A DNA stretch of 64,000 nt, from the NCBI GenBank assembly GCA_044867785.1, contig JBIOVM010000170.1, positions 1 through 64,000 of the forward strand. The letters are read 5' to 3'. This DNA comes from DASRDR01 sp044867785. Lineage in GTDB: Bacteria > Methylomirabilota > Methylomirabilia > Rokubacteriales > DASRDR01. Shown one piece after another: positions 39,020-47,070 of this stretch; within the stretch, counting starts at the first letter, position 1, and each line of letters starts with the position of its first letter. The translations under genes were made by a program, and so were the position numbers. The notes under the pieces were generated by a model. It saw only the letters and a program-made list of their open reading frames with translations. It was not told the origin of the DNA and did no database searches.

Positions 39020-39679
39020 CTAGTCGCTCAGGATCACGATCGGCGTGTCGATGGGCGCCTCGCCCGTGATCGTCAGCGTCTGCTGCCCGGGCCCGGCCGT
39101 GCGCAGGCTCGACGCCGGCCGGGCACCGCTCGTCACGCGACCGGCCCGCGACACGTCCTCGGTCGTCACCCGGGTCACGCCCGGCAGGCCCTGTCCGTCA
39201 AGACCGGACGACCGGTCGACGGTCACCACGAGCGACGGCGTCCCGACCGGCACGGTCGCCAGAGTGCGCGCCGTCGGCGGGACACCGAGGTCCCGGCCGG
39301 CCCCGCTCGTGTCTCGCACCGTGACGCGCGTCGTCGTCACGCCGGGCTGGAGCGACTCCGTCCGTGTCGTGACCTGGAGCGACGTCGCGCCGATCGGCGC
39401 CGTCGCCAGGGTCCGGGCGCCCGGCAGGACGCTCAGATTCCGGCTGGCCCCGCTCGTGTCCCGGACGATGATGCGTGTCGTCGTCACGCCCGGCTGGGGT
39501 GACGTCCTGCGCGTCGTGACGTGCACCGACGACGGCGTCGACCCGCGGGTCGACGCGGCGCGGGGCGCCTGGATCACGATCGGCACGACCACTCGCACCT
39601 GGGCCGCCGCCGGCGCGACGGCCGGGCTCGGCAGCCCAAGACTCCCGAGGATGCCCGCCACGACGGCTACTCGTCGCAT
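39020..39679 (-). CDS. Exported protein with 49-residue tandem repeats
   Basis: 219 aa, not recognised. The start at ATG 39677-39679 has GGGGAG upstream and gives a clear signal peptide (basic MRRVAVVAG, hydrophobic core, ending PAAAQ). The mature part contains a 49-residue unit present twice in full (RIIVRDTSGASRNL / RVTVRDTSGAGRDL and ARTLATAPIG / ARTLATVPVG) and partly a third time (RVTTEDVSRAGR). The repeats are also visible at DNA level, indicating recent duplication. Rich in T, V, R and S with no cysteine. Likely an extracytoplasmic beta-rich protein. Confidence 0.65.
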   Translation of the reverse strand: MRRVAVVAGILGSLGLPSPAVAPAAAQVRVVVPIVIQAPRAASTRGSTPSSVHVTTRRTSPQPGVTTTRIIVRDTSGASRNLSVLPGARTLATAPIGATSLQVTTRTESLQPGVTTTRVTVRDTSGAGRDLGVPPTARTLATVPVGTPSLVVTVDRSSGLDGQGLPGVTRVTTEDVSRAGRVTSGARPASSLRTAGPGQQTLTITGEAPIDTPIVILSD

Positions 39680-39796
39680 GGCCACTCCCCTCCCTCGACG
39701 GCGGCCGCCCGGGATGGACGGGATCAGTTTCGTCGCGTCCCCGTCACGTCCCCCGGGACCGTCGGCCGCCGACTCCCCGCTCACCATTGTCCCACC

Positions 39797-40294
39797 TCAC
39801 CGGCGCCCGCGCCGGGCCCGGCTCGCCTTCGCGCGGGGCCGGCGCGCGGTGCGGGCCTTCCCCTTCGCCGAGCGGGACCCCGTCCCCGCCGACCGCACGG
39901 CGATCGCCTCCACCTCGAGGAGCAGCTCGGGGCGCGCGAGCTCCTTCACCACCACGCCGGTGTTCGCCGGGTAGACGCCGTCCGGAAAGAAGCTCGGATA
40001 CTCCGCCTTGCGCCACTCGGCGAACGGCGCCCAGTCCTCGTTGCGGACGAGGAACGTGGTGAACTTGACGACGTCCCGGATCGTGCAGCCCGCCTCGCCG
40101 AGCACGGCGGCGAGGTTCCGGTAGACTTGCGCCGCCTGAGCCTTGAGATCGCCCGGGCCCACCACGCGGCCGTCGGCGTCCATCGCGACCTGGCCGGCGA
40201 CGAACACCAGCGGCGACGCGTCGGTGACGAACCCGGCCGAGTACATCCCGATCGGCTTCCCGTCGCCCGTGGGAGTCAGCACCTTCCGTCCCAT
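39797..40294 (-). CDS. RidA-family protein with basic C-terminal tail (copy 1)
   Basis: 165 aa. Residues 1-125 form a RidA/YjgF domain (LVFVAGQVAMDADGRVVG, VYRNLAAVLGEAGCTIRDVVKFTTFL, ELLLEVEAIAV). Canonical RidA deaminates reactive imines; it needs an arginine near position 105, and here VYPANTGVVVKELARPE occupies that region, so activity is uncertain. Unusually, a tail of about 30 residues rich in R, K and A (ending RRPRAKASRARRGRR) follows. A paralogue with a similar tail lies 25 nt upstream. ATG at 40292-40294 with AAGGAG. Confidence 0.88.
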   Translation of the reverse strand: MGRKVLTPTGDGKPIGMYSAGFVTDASPLVFVAGQVAMDADGRVVGPGDLKAQAAQVYRNLAAVLGEAGCTIRDVVKFTTFLVRNEDWAPFAEWRKAEYPSFFPDGVYPANTGVVVKELARPELLLEVEAIAVRSAGTGSRSAKGKARTARRPRAKASRARRGRR

Positions 40295-40319
40295 GTCGCT
40301 CCTTCTCCTCGCGGCGCGA

Positions 40320-40793
40320 TCAGGCCCGCTTCGCCCGCCGACGGCCGCGCTTGGCCGGCCGCGCCGGCCGTGGCCGGCGTGCGCGCCCGGCGGGGATGGC
40401 CGCGATCGCCCGGATCTCGACGAGGAGGTCAGGGCGTGCGAGCGCCTTCACCACGATGAAGGACTGCGCGGGCAACGGGTCCGCGAAGTACTCCTGCGCC
40501 ACGCGGCCGGCCGGCTCCATGAGGTCGGCGCTCGTCGCGTACACCGTCATCTCCACGACGTCCCGGAGGTCCCCGCCCGCTTGCCGGAGCAGCGTGCGGA
40601 CGTTCTCGATCGCCTGGCGCGTCTGGGCGGCCGGGTCACCGGCCCCGACCAGCTGTCGATCGGGGCCCTGGCGATCGAAGGCCACCTGGCCCGCGAGGAA
40701 CACCAGTCGGGCCGGCCCCTCGACCACGGTCCCGTGCACGAAGGGCCAGGCATGCGGGGCCTGCTTGGTGAGCGCCGTGCGCTTCATCCCCAT
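40320..40793 (-). CDS. RidA-family protein with basic C-terminal tail (copy 2)
   Basis: 157 aa, paralogous to the next gene downstream. LVFLAGQVAFDRQG, AIENVRTLLRQAGGDLRDVVEMTVYAT and FIVVKALARPDLLVEIRAIAAI mark the RidA domain; it ends in about 22 residues nearly all R, K, A or P (RRPRPARPAKRGRRRAKRA). Start at ATG 40791-40793 or 40785-40787, five or eleven bases after the SDR stop. SDR and two RidA genes form one run. Their substrate is unknown. Confidence 0.87.
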   Translation of the reverse strand: MGMKRTALTKQAPHAWPFVHGTVVEGPARLVFLAGQVAFDRQGPDRQLVGAGDPAAQTRQAIENVRTLLRQAGGDLRDVVEMTVYATSADLMEPAGRVAQEYFADPLPAQSFIVVKALARPDLLVEIRAIAAIPAGRARRPRPARPAKRGRRRAKRA

Positions 40794-40798
40794 TCTCG

Positions 40799-41578
40799 CT
40801 AGACGTCCCAGCCGCCGTCGACCGTCAGGCACTGCCCGGTCATGTTACGCGAGTCCTCGCTGCTGAGGAACAGCACCGCGTTGGCGACGTCCTCGGCCGT
40901 GGTGACGCGACGGAGCGCCATCTCCTGCACGTACTCCTCGTAGACCTGCTCGGGCGTCCACCCGCGCTTCTTCGCCTTCTCCCGGCAGAGCCGGTCCATG
41001 CGCTCCCCGGCCACGATCCCGGGGGCGACGCAGTTGACGTTGACCCCGTGCGGGCCGACTTCGAGCGCGACCGTCCGGGTGAAGCCGCGCACGGCCCACT
41101 TCGAGGACGAGTAGGCGGCCCGCAGCTTGTAGCCGCGGAGCCCCGACGTGCCGGCGATGTTCACGATCTTCCCGCGGCGCTGCCGCAGCATCACGGGCAC
41201 GGCGTGCCTGGTCGGGAGGAAGGTGCCCCGCAGGTTGGTCGCCACCACGCCGTCCCAGTCCTCCGCGCGGAGCTCGTGCACGGGGGTCTCCACGGGCCCG
41301 GTCGTCCCCGCGCAGTTGACCAGGACGTCGATGCGCCCGAAGGTCCCGACCGCATCCGCCACCATGGACTGGACCTGCGCTTCGTCCCGGACGTCGACCG
41401 AGGCCACGAGGGTGCGGCGGCCGAGCGCCCGCGCCTCGGCCGCCACCGCCTCGAGCGACGCGATCTCGCGGGCCACCAGGACCAGGTCAGCCCCCTCCCC
41501 CGCGAGGCGCAGCGAGATCGCCCGACCCATGCCCTTCGCCGCCCCCGTCACGATCGCCGTCTGACCGGCGAGCCTCAT
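40799..41578 (-). CDS. Short-chain dehydrogenase/reductase
   Basis: 259-aa classical SDR. TGAAKGMGRAIS (residues 11-22) binds the nucleotide, NCAG follows near residue 88, and catalytic AYSSSKWA gives YxxxK with the serine in VNIAGTSG. The C-terminal DVANAVLFLSSEDSRNMTGQCLTVDGGWDV is typical. ATG at 41576-41578 has GGAGGGGG upstream. Substrate unknown; probably an oxidoreductase in a catabolic path with the RidA proteins. Confidence 0.94.
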   Translation of the reverse strand: MRLAGQTAIVTGAAKGMGRAISLRLAGEGADLVLVAREIASLEAVAAEARALGRRTLVASVDVRDEAQVQSMVADAVGTFGRIDVLVNCAGTTGPVETPVHELRAEDWDGVVATNLRGTFLPTRHAVPVMLRQRRGKIVNIAGTSGLRGYKLRAAYSSSKWAVRGFTRTVALEVGPHGVNVNCVAPGIVAGERMDRLCREKAKKRGWTPEQVYEEYVQEMALRRVTTAEDVANAVLFLSSEDSRNMTGQCLTVDGGWDV

Positions 41579-41591
41579 CGTCCCCCTCCGC

Positions 41592-43256
41592 TCAGGCGCG
41601 GCCCGGGCCGACCGATCCGGCCGGCTCGGCGGACACGTAGCCCTCGAGGTGGTCGCGGTGCCGGCGCTCGGGCGACCGGGCGGCCGGCTCGCCATAGCCA
41701 CCGCCCCCGCACGTCTCGATCAGGACGACGTCGCCGGCGCGGAGCCGGACGGTCTCCTTCCCCTTCACGTCCCGGGGCACCCCGTCGCGGGTGAGCGTGA
41801 TGCGGTACGGCGCGCCGGGCTGGCCGCCGAAGGCGCCCCAGGGCGGGACGACCCGCCGCTCGATCATCGTCGTGAGCGTCGAGTCCACGAGGACTCGGTA
41901 CGCGCGGGTGAAGCCGGCGCCGCCGCGCTGCGCGCCCGCGCCCCCGCTGCCGGGGCGGAGGGCCTGCTCGAGGATCTCGATCGGGTACTCGGTCTCGACG
42001 ACCTCGATCGGGGTGTTCATGACGTTCGACATGTGGACGCGCATGGCATGGCCGCCGTCCCGCGCGGCGCCGGCCCCTTCCCCGCCTCCGTGGACCTCGT
42101 AGAGGATGCGCCAGCGCCCGTCCTGGCGGGTGCCGATGATGAGCAAGCCCGCCGTCGTGGGGCCGCCGGCCGTGATGCGCTCGGGAATCGCCTGGGCGAG
42201 CGCCTTGTAGCAGGCGTCCACGACTCGCTGCGACGTCTCGTGATTGCCGCCCACGACCGGCGCGGCGGGCGGCGGGCTCAGGATCGTCCCCGGCGGGATG
42301 TTGACCGCGAGCGGGCGGTAGCAGCCGTCGTTGGCCGGGACGTCGGGTGCCACGAGCGACTTCATGCTGTAGTAGACCGCCGAGCAGGTGACGTAGGGAG
42401 TGGCGTTCACTGGACCCTTCACGGCGGGGCCCGTGCCCGTGAAGTCGAACGCGGCCCGCTCGCCGCGCACGGTCACGGTCACCCGCACCGGCACCGGGCA
42501 GTCCTCGTGGCCGTCGTCGTCGACCCAGTCCTCGCCCGTGTAGACGCCGTCGGGAATCCCGCGAATCGCCGCGCGCATCTGGGCCTCGGACTCGGCCCGA
42601 TAGCGGTCGAAGCAGCCGAGCACGGTCGGCACGCCGTAGCGCTCGAAGAGCTCGCCCAGGCGCCGCGCGCCGATCTCGACCGCGGAGTACATCGCGCGAC
42701 AGTCGCCCTCGCGCTCTTCACGGCCGCGGAGGTTCGACATGATGAAGTCGAACGCGCGGGTCGGGCCCTTCCGGTCGAACACCTTGATCGGCGCGATGCG
42801 AAGCCCTTCCTGGATCGCCTCGTCCGCCCACGGCACGTAGGAGCCCGGCACCGCGCCGCCGATGTCCGCCCAGTGCGCCAGGTTGATGGCGAAGGCCACG
42901 AGCCGGCCGCCCGCGAACACCGGCCGGATCGCCTTCACGTCCGGCAGGTGATTGCCCCCCACCTCGGGCAGGTTCAGGTACCAGACGTCGCCGTTGCGCA
43001 GCTCGCGCCGGGGCACCCGCCGGAGGAACTCCTTGACCGTGAAGCCCATCACGCCCAGGTGGATCGGGATGTCCCGGCCCTGGGCGATCAGCCGACCCCG
43101 GGCGTCGGTGAGCGCGCTCGAGAGGTCGCCGGCCTCCTTGAGGAGCGGCGAGCGCGCCGAGCGCATGATGATCAGGCTCATCTCCTCCGCGATCGCATAG
43201 ATCGCGTGCCGCACCACCTCGAGCGTGATCGGGGTCAGACTTTCACTTCCCGACAT
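41592..43256 (-). CDS. hyuB: Hydantoinase B / 5-oxoprolinase beta-type subunit (HyuB)
   Basis: 554 aa. PITLEVVRHAIYAIAEEM, DARGRLIAQGRDIPIHLG, GGNHLPDVKAIRPVF and the C-terminal GGGGYGEP are hallmarks of the HyuB family (N-methylhydantoinase, 5-oxoprolinase, acetone/acetophenone carboxylase). Acts with HyuA in ATP-dependent ring opening or carboxylation. Unusually the start codon and first nine residues (MSGSESLTP) are encoded by a 28-nt repeat arm, and the GAGGAG ribosome binding site by the repeat's spacer. The conserved protein begins right after the repeat. The ATG overlaps the region of the hyuA stop by a few bases only (stop at 43259-43261). Confidence 0.93.
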   Translation of the reverse strand: MSGSESLTPITLEVVRHAIYAIAEEMSLIIMRSARSPLLKEAGDLSSALTDARGRLIAQGRDIPIHLGVMGFTVKEFLRRVPRRELRNGDVWYLNLPEVGGNHLPDVKAIRPVFAGGRLVAFAINLAHWADIGGAVPGSYVPWADEAIQEGLRIAPIKVFDRKGPTRAFDFIMSNLRGREEREGDCRAMYSAVEIGARRLGELFERYGVPTVLGCFDRYRAESEAQMRAAIRGIPDGVYTGEDWVDDDGHEDCPVPVRVTVTVRGERAAFDFTGTGPAVKGPVNATPYVTCSAVYYSMKSLVAPDVPANDGCYRPLAVNIPPGTILSPPPAAPVVGGNHETSQRVVDACYKALAQAIPERITAGGPTTAGLLIIGTRQDGRWRILYEVHGGGEGAGAARDGGHAMRVHMSNVMNTPIEVVETEYPIEILEQALRPGSGGAGAQRGGAGFTRAYRVLVDSTLTTMIERRVVPPWGAFGGQPGAPYRITLTRDGVPRDVKGKETVRLRAGDVVLIETCGGGGYGEPAARSPERRHRDHLEGYVSAEPAGSVGPGRA

Positions 43257-43313
43257 TTTCAGCTCCTCGGCCGGGATCCGGCCCGAAATGTCGGGAAGTG
43301 AAAGTCTGACCCC
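43231..43313. repeat. REP-like element: perfect 28-bp inverted repeat with 27-nt spacer, inside hyuA/hyuB
   Basis: Arms at 43231-43258 and 43286-43313 are exact reverse complements over 28 nt, beginning GGGGTCAGACTTTCA at the outer end. Read on the minus strand the outer arm codes the last residues of HyuA, the spacer gives its stop and GAGGAG, and the inner arm begins with the hyuB start codon. An identical single arm lies at 52591-52618, and the GGGGTCAG tip recurs at 17628. Confidence 0.95.
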
Positions 43314-45292
43314 ATCCAGAGATTGCCGGCGGGGTCGAGGAGGCCGGTTTGGCCCGGGTAGACGAGGGTGGTCGCCCAGGGGTCCTCGATGAGGGCTGGG
43401 CCCTTGACCGGGTGCTCGGGCGGGAGGTCCGCGCGCCGGTAGACCGGAAGGGCGGTCGGCCCGGTCTCGGGGAAATACGCCTCGTGCTCCGCGAAGGGCT
43501 GCCCGGCGCCCGCGCCGGGCCACTCGGGAAGCCGCGCCCCGGCGGCTTCGACGGCGGCCCGCACGCGGAGGTTGACGCACTCCACCGCGTCCTCCGTCGC
43601 GTACGCGTAGAGCCGCCGGTGGAGCGTGAGAAATCCGGAGCGGAGCCGTTCGAGATCCCCCGCCCAGCTCACCTCGAGCTCGTAGTTCTGGCCGATGTAG
43701 CGGACGTCGACGCTCGCCTGCACGTCGATCGCCCCCGCGGGATGGCCTTCGGCGAGGAGAGGCGCCTGGACCGCGGCGACCAGCGGGGCGAAGCGGGCGT
43801 CGAGCTCGGCGGCGGTCAGGTCCGCCAGCGGGCGCCGGAAGGTCTGGACGTGGTCGTACGCCACGTCGGCCACCAGGCAGCCCAGCGCCGAGAACACGCC
43901 GGCGTGCGCGGGCACGACGACCCGCGGCATGCCGAGCTCCTGCGCCAGCCGCCCCGCGTGGAGCGGGCCGGCGCCGCCGTAGGCGATCAGCGCGAAATCC
44001 CGGAGGTCGTGCCCGCGCTGGACGGAGATGAGCCGGATCGCCCGGCGCATCGCCGCGTTGGTCACCTCGAGGACGCCGGCGGCGGCCTCGGGTAGCCCGA
44101 GCCCGAGCGCGCGCGCCACGGGCTCCAGCGCGGCCCGCGCGCGCGCCGCGTCGACGCGGATCGCCTCGCCGAGGAGCGCGTCGCTCCTGAGCGTGCCGGC
44201 CGCCGCGTGCGCGTCGGTGACGGTGGGCGCCGTGCCGCCCTGGCCGTAGCACGCGGGGCCCGGCCGGGCGCCGGCGCTCTCCGGCCCAACCCGCAGGGCG
44301 GGGCCGTCGGCCCGCGCGAGCGACCCGCCGCCCGCGCCGATCGACTCGACGCCCACCGAGGGCAGCCGCACGGGATGGCCGCCCAGCCGGCGCTGGGGCA
44401 GGCTCTCGGCCCGTCCGTCGGCGATCAGGCAGACGTCCGTCGTGGTCCCCCCCATGTCGAAGGCGATCGCGTTCCGGAGGCCGACCGCGCGCGCGAGGAA
44501 CCGAGACGCCGCCACCCCCCCGGCCGGCCCGGAGACCGCCATCGCCAATGGGCGCCGGCGCGCGACCGCCGCCGACATCATCCCGCCGTTCGACTGGAGC
44601 AGGTGGAGCGTCGCCCGGAGCCCGACGCGCGCGAGCGAGGCCTCCAGATCCCTCACGTACCGGTCGGCGATGGGCATCACGGCGGCGTTGAGCGCGGTCG
44701 TCGACGTCCGCTCGTACTCCCGAAACTCGGCGTTGATCTCGTGGGAGACGGAGACGAACGGGACCTGCCCCTCGAGCGCGGCCCGGAGCCGGGCCTCGTG
44801 CTCCGGATGCGCGTAGGCATGGAGGAGGCACACCGCCACCGCCTGGACACCGCTGGCGCGCAGCGCGGCCGCCAGCGCGGGCAGCTCGGCCTCCGCGAGC
44901 GGCGTCGGGACCCGCCCGTCGGCCAGGACCCGCTCCGTCACCTCGAACCGGAGATGGCGCGGCACCAGCGGCGGCGGTCGCGGCGGAACGTCCAGCCGGT
45001 AAAGCTCGCTCCGGCTCTGCCGCGCGATCTCCAGCACGTCGCGGAACCCGCGCGTCGTGACGAGCGCGGTGGGCGCTTGCCGGCCCTCCACGATGGCGTT
45101 GGTGACGATCGTCGTCCCGTGCGCGATCGAGCTCGCGTCGGGGGCCAGGGCCTGAAGGCCGGCGAGCACCCCGCGGGCCGGGGCCTCGGGAGTCGTGAGG
45201 ACCTTGCGCGACCGGACCGCGCCCGTCGCGGGCTCGACGGCGACGAGATCGGTGAACGTCCCGCCGACGTCGATCCCGACGCGGACGCTCAC
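43259..45292 (-). CDS. hyuA: Hydantoinase A / 5-oxoprolinase alpha-type subunit (HyuA)
   Basis: 677-aa ATP-dependent enzyme. VGIDVGGTFTDLVAV (phosphate 1), GTTIVTNAIVEGR, VSGPAGGVAASRFLA, AFDMGGTTTDVCLI and ALIAYGGAGPLHAG-type segments are clear actin-fold ATPase signatures of HyuA/OPLAH. Its last 17 residues (from GSDFHFPTF onward) come from a repeat element and are not expected in the family. GTG start at 45290-45292, 14 nt after the binding-protein gene. Together with HyuB it may hydrolyse 5-oxoproline or a hydantoin; carboxylase activity is an alternative. Confidence 0.93.
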   Translation of the reverse strand: MSVRVGIDVGGTFTDLVAVEPATGAVRSRKVLTTPEAPARGVLAGLQALAPDASSIAHGTTIVTNAIVEGRQAPTALVTTRGFRDVLEIARQSRSELYRLDVPPRPPPLVPRHLRFEVTERVLADGRVPTPLAEAELPALAAALRASGVQAVAVCLLHAYAHPEHEARLRAALEGQVPFVSVSHEINAEFREYERTSTTALNAAVMPIADRYVRDLEASLARVGLRATLHLLQSNGGMMSAAVARRRPLAMAVSGPAGGVAASRFLARAVGLRNAIAFDMGGTTTDVCLIADGRAESLPQRRLGGHPVRLPSVGVESIGAGGGSLARADGPALRVGPESAGARPGPACYGQGGTAPTVTDAHAAAGTLRSDALLGEAIRVDAARARAALEPVARALGLGLPEAAAGVLEVTNAAMRRAIRLISVQRGHDLRDFALIAYGGAGPLHAGRLAQELGMPRVVVPAHAGVFSALGCLVADVAYDHVQTFRRPLADLTAAELDARFAPLVAAVQAPLLAEGHPAGAIDVQASVDVRYIGQNYELEVSWAGDLERLRSGFLTLHRRLYAYATEDAVECVNLRVRAAVEAAGARLPEWPGAGAGQPFAEHEAYFPETGPTALPVYRRADLPPEHPVKGPALIEDPWATTLVYPGQTGLLDPAGNLWMGSDFHFPTFRAGSRPRS

Positions 45293-45306
45293 GGTGGGCC
45301 CGGAAT

Positions 45307-46581
45307 CTACTTCCGCTCCGACCACCTCGGGATCGGATAGAGGACGTCGCGCGCCGCCACCTCGAACGGCCAGACCGTCCAGTACTTGCCGCCCTGGAGC
45401 TGGACGATGATCGCGCGCACGCCCGTGTTCTGGCCCGTCTCGTCGAACTTGACGCCGGTCCACGGAACCAGGAGGTCGGCCGCCTTGATGTCGGTCTTGG
45501 TGAGGGCCGCCCGGATCGCTTCCGGTTCGGTCGAGCCGGCGCGGTTGATCGCGGCCACCAGCGTCGCGATGCCCGTGAACGCCCGGGCGGGGAAGTCGTA
45601 GAGGTCCTTACCGGAACGCGCCTTGTACGCCGGGTTCAGCGCCTTCGCCACCGGGTTCTTCTCGACCAGGTCCGGCGCGAACGGCGAGCGCGACAGGTAT
45701 CCCTCGGAGTCCTTGCCCGTGGCCTCGATGAACTTCGGGTCGATGTGCCCGGCGTTCTGCGCGAGGATGATCTTCGGGTTCCAGTCGAGCTCCTTGGACG
45801 TCCGGGTGAACAGGATCGCGTCGGACTGGTAGGAGGTGGGGAACCACACGTCGGGGTTCGCGGCCTTGAGCTTCTGCACCTCGGCCGTGAGCGACGTGCT
45901 GTTGGCGCGGTACGCGAAGTCCGCGACCAGCTTGTAGCCCGCCTTCTGCGCGAGCGCGCGTTGCACCTTGGCCGAGTCGGTCCCGAAGAGCGTGTCCTCG
46001 TTGGAGATGGCGATCGTCTCGACCTTGACGCCGCGCTTCTTCTGGAAGTCCACGAGGAAGTCGAACATCGCCTGGGTGAAGTGCTCGTCGTGGGGCGAGG
46101 ACCTGAAGAACCACTTGAACCCGCGCCGCGTGAGCATCGGCGAGCTCGACTCGGCATTGAAGTGCGGGATACCGAAGCGCTCCGCGACCTGGCTGGTCGT
46201 GGCGGTCACGCCCGATTGCCAGGCGCCCACCAGGGCGTGGACCTTTTCCTGGGTGATGAGGCGCTCGGCCTCCGCCTGCCCGATGTCGGGCTTCCCCTGG
46301 TGATCCACGAAGACGAGGCGGAGGCGCGCCCCGCCGGGGATACCGGGAAGCCCCTTCATCTGCTGGTAGAACGCACCGGAGATCATGGGCTCCTTGCCGT
46401 TGACCATGTCGGCAAAGAGCTCGTAGACGTACTTCTCGTCGATCCCGGCCGACGCGGTTGGCCCGCTCAAGGGGTAGAGCAGGCCGATCACGACTTCCTT
46501 CTGCTGGGCGGGCGCCGGCGGGACGAGCCACGCGACGGCCAGGATGGTGAGGATCGCGACGAGAGCGAGTCGAGTCCGCAT
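45307..46581 (-). CDS. ABC transporter substrate-binding protein (branched-chain amino acid type)
   Basis: 424-aa periplasmic protein of the Peripla_BP_6/LivK family. Signal peptide at 1-25 (basic MRTR, hydrophobic LALVAILTILAVAWL, cut after APA). The mature part starts KEVVIGLLYPLSGPTASAG, and VHALVGAWQSGVTATTSQVAERFGIP is the ligand cleft. No permease or ATPase of this type is in the window. It precedes hyuA and hyuB, suggesting uptake of their substrate. It has a strong promoter of its own. Confidence 0.93.
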   Translation of the reverse strand: MRTRLALVAILTILAVAWLVPPAPAQQKEVVIGLLYPLSGPTASAGIDEKYVYELFADMVNGKEPMISGAFYQQMKGLPGIPGGARLRLVFVDHQGKPDIGQAEAERLITQEKVHALVGAWQSGVTATTSQVAERFGIPHFNAESSSPMLTRRGFKWFFRSSPHDEHFTQAMFDFLVDFQKKRGVKVETIAISNEDTLFGTDSAKVQRALAQKAGYKLVADFAYRANSTSLTAEVQKLKAANPDVWFPTSYQSDAILFTRTSKELDWNPKIILAQNAGHIDPKFIEATGKDSEGYLSRSPFAPDLVEKNPVAKALNPAYKARSGKDLYDFPARAFTGIATLVAAINRAGSTEPEAIRAALTKTDIKAADLLVPWTGVKFDETGQNTGVRAIIVQLQGGKYWTVWPFEVAARDVLYPIPRWSERK

Positions 46582-46634
46582 GACGGCCTCCCCGGGAATG
46601 GCGGCGTGTCGTGTCGGTGCCGAGGATCGAGCGC

Positions 46635-46664
46635 ATGATACGGGCGGGGCGGAAGAAGTGTCAA
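46635..46664 (-). promoter_or_regulatory. Promoter of the binding protein-hyuAB unit
   Basis: Minus strand: perfect TTGACA (46664-46659), 18 nt, TATCAT (46640-46635), a 5-of-6 -10. The start is predicted near 46628, with a leader of about 47 nt carrying GGGGAGG before the ATG at 46581. Confidence 0.7.
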
Positions 46665-46739
46665 CGCCCGGATCGATCGCGCGCTACGCTGGGGCGGCGC
46701 CCCGCCCGACGATCACCGGCCGACGGACAGGAGCACGCG

Positions 46740-47043
46740 ATGGGTCCCAGCGCCGGTTTCTCTACCGGCTCCAGCCGACGCGCCCGATCATGCTCGCCGA
46801 CGGCCTGGCGGCCGCCGAGCGCGCCGCCGTCCCGGAGCACGTCGCGTATCTCGAGCGGCTGGCGGAGATCGGGACCGTGCTTCTGTTCGGACGCACCCAG
46901 ACCACGGACGCCGCCACCTTCGGGATCGTGATCCTTCGGGCCGACTCGCCCGAAGCCGCCCGGAGGATCATGGCGGAGGATCCGGCGGTCCGGGCCGGCG
47001 TGATGCGCGCCGAGCTCTTCCCGTTCCGCATCGCCGGCGTGGC
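46740..47043 (+). pseudogene. YCII-domain protein, apparently frameshifted
   Basis: An ATG at 46740 has an ideal AGGAG 6 nt upstream, but its own frame does not give the family sequence. One frame over, without any start codon nearby, RRFLYRLQPTRP, HVAYLERLAEIGTVLLFGRT and ATFGIVILRADSPEAARRIM match YCII-like proteins (about 100 aa). ATG and body are out of phase by 2 nt within the first 14 nt. At the 3' end the conserved FPFRI segment runs on without a stop into the opposite gene, while a TGA lies just beyond in another frame. Two lesions suggest a decaying gene; sequence error is the alternative. Confidence 0.6.
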
Positions 47044-47070
47044 CCACGCCTCGCGCCGGCGCCCTGATCC

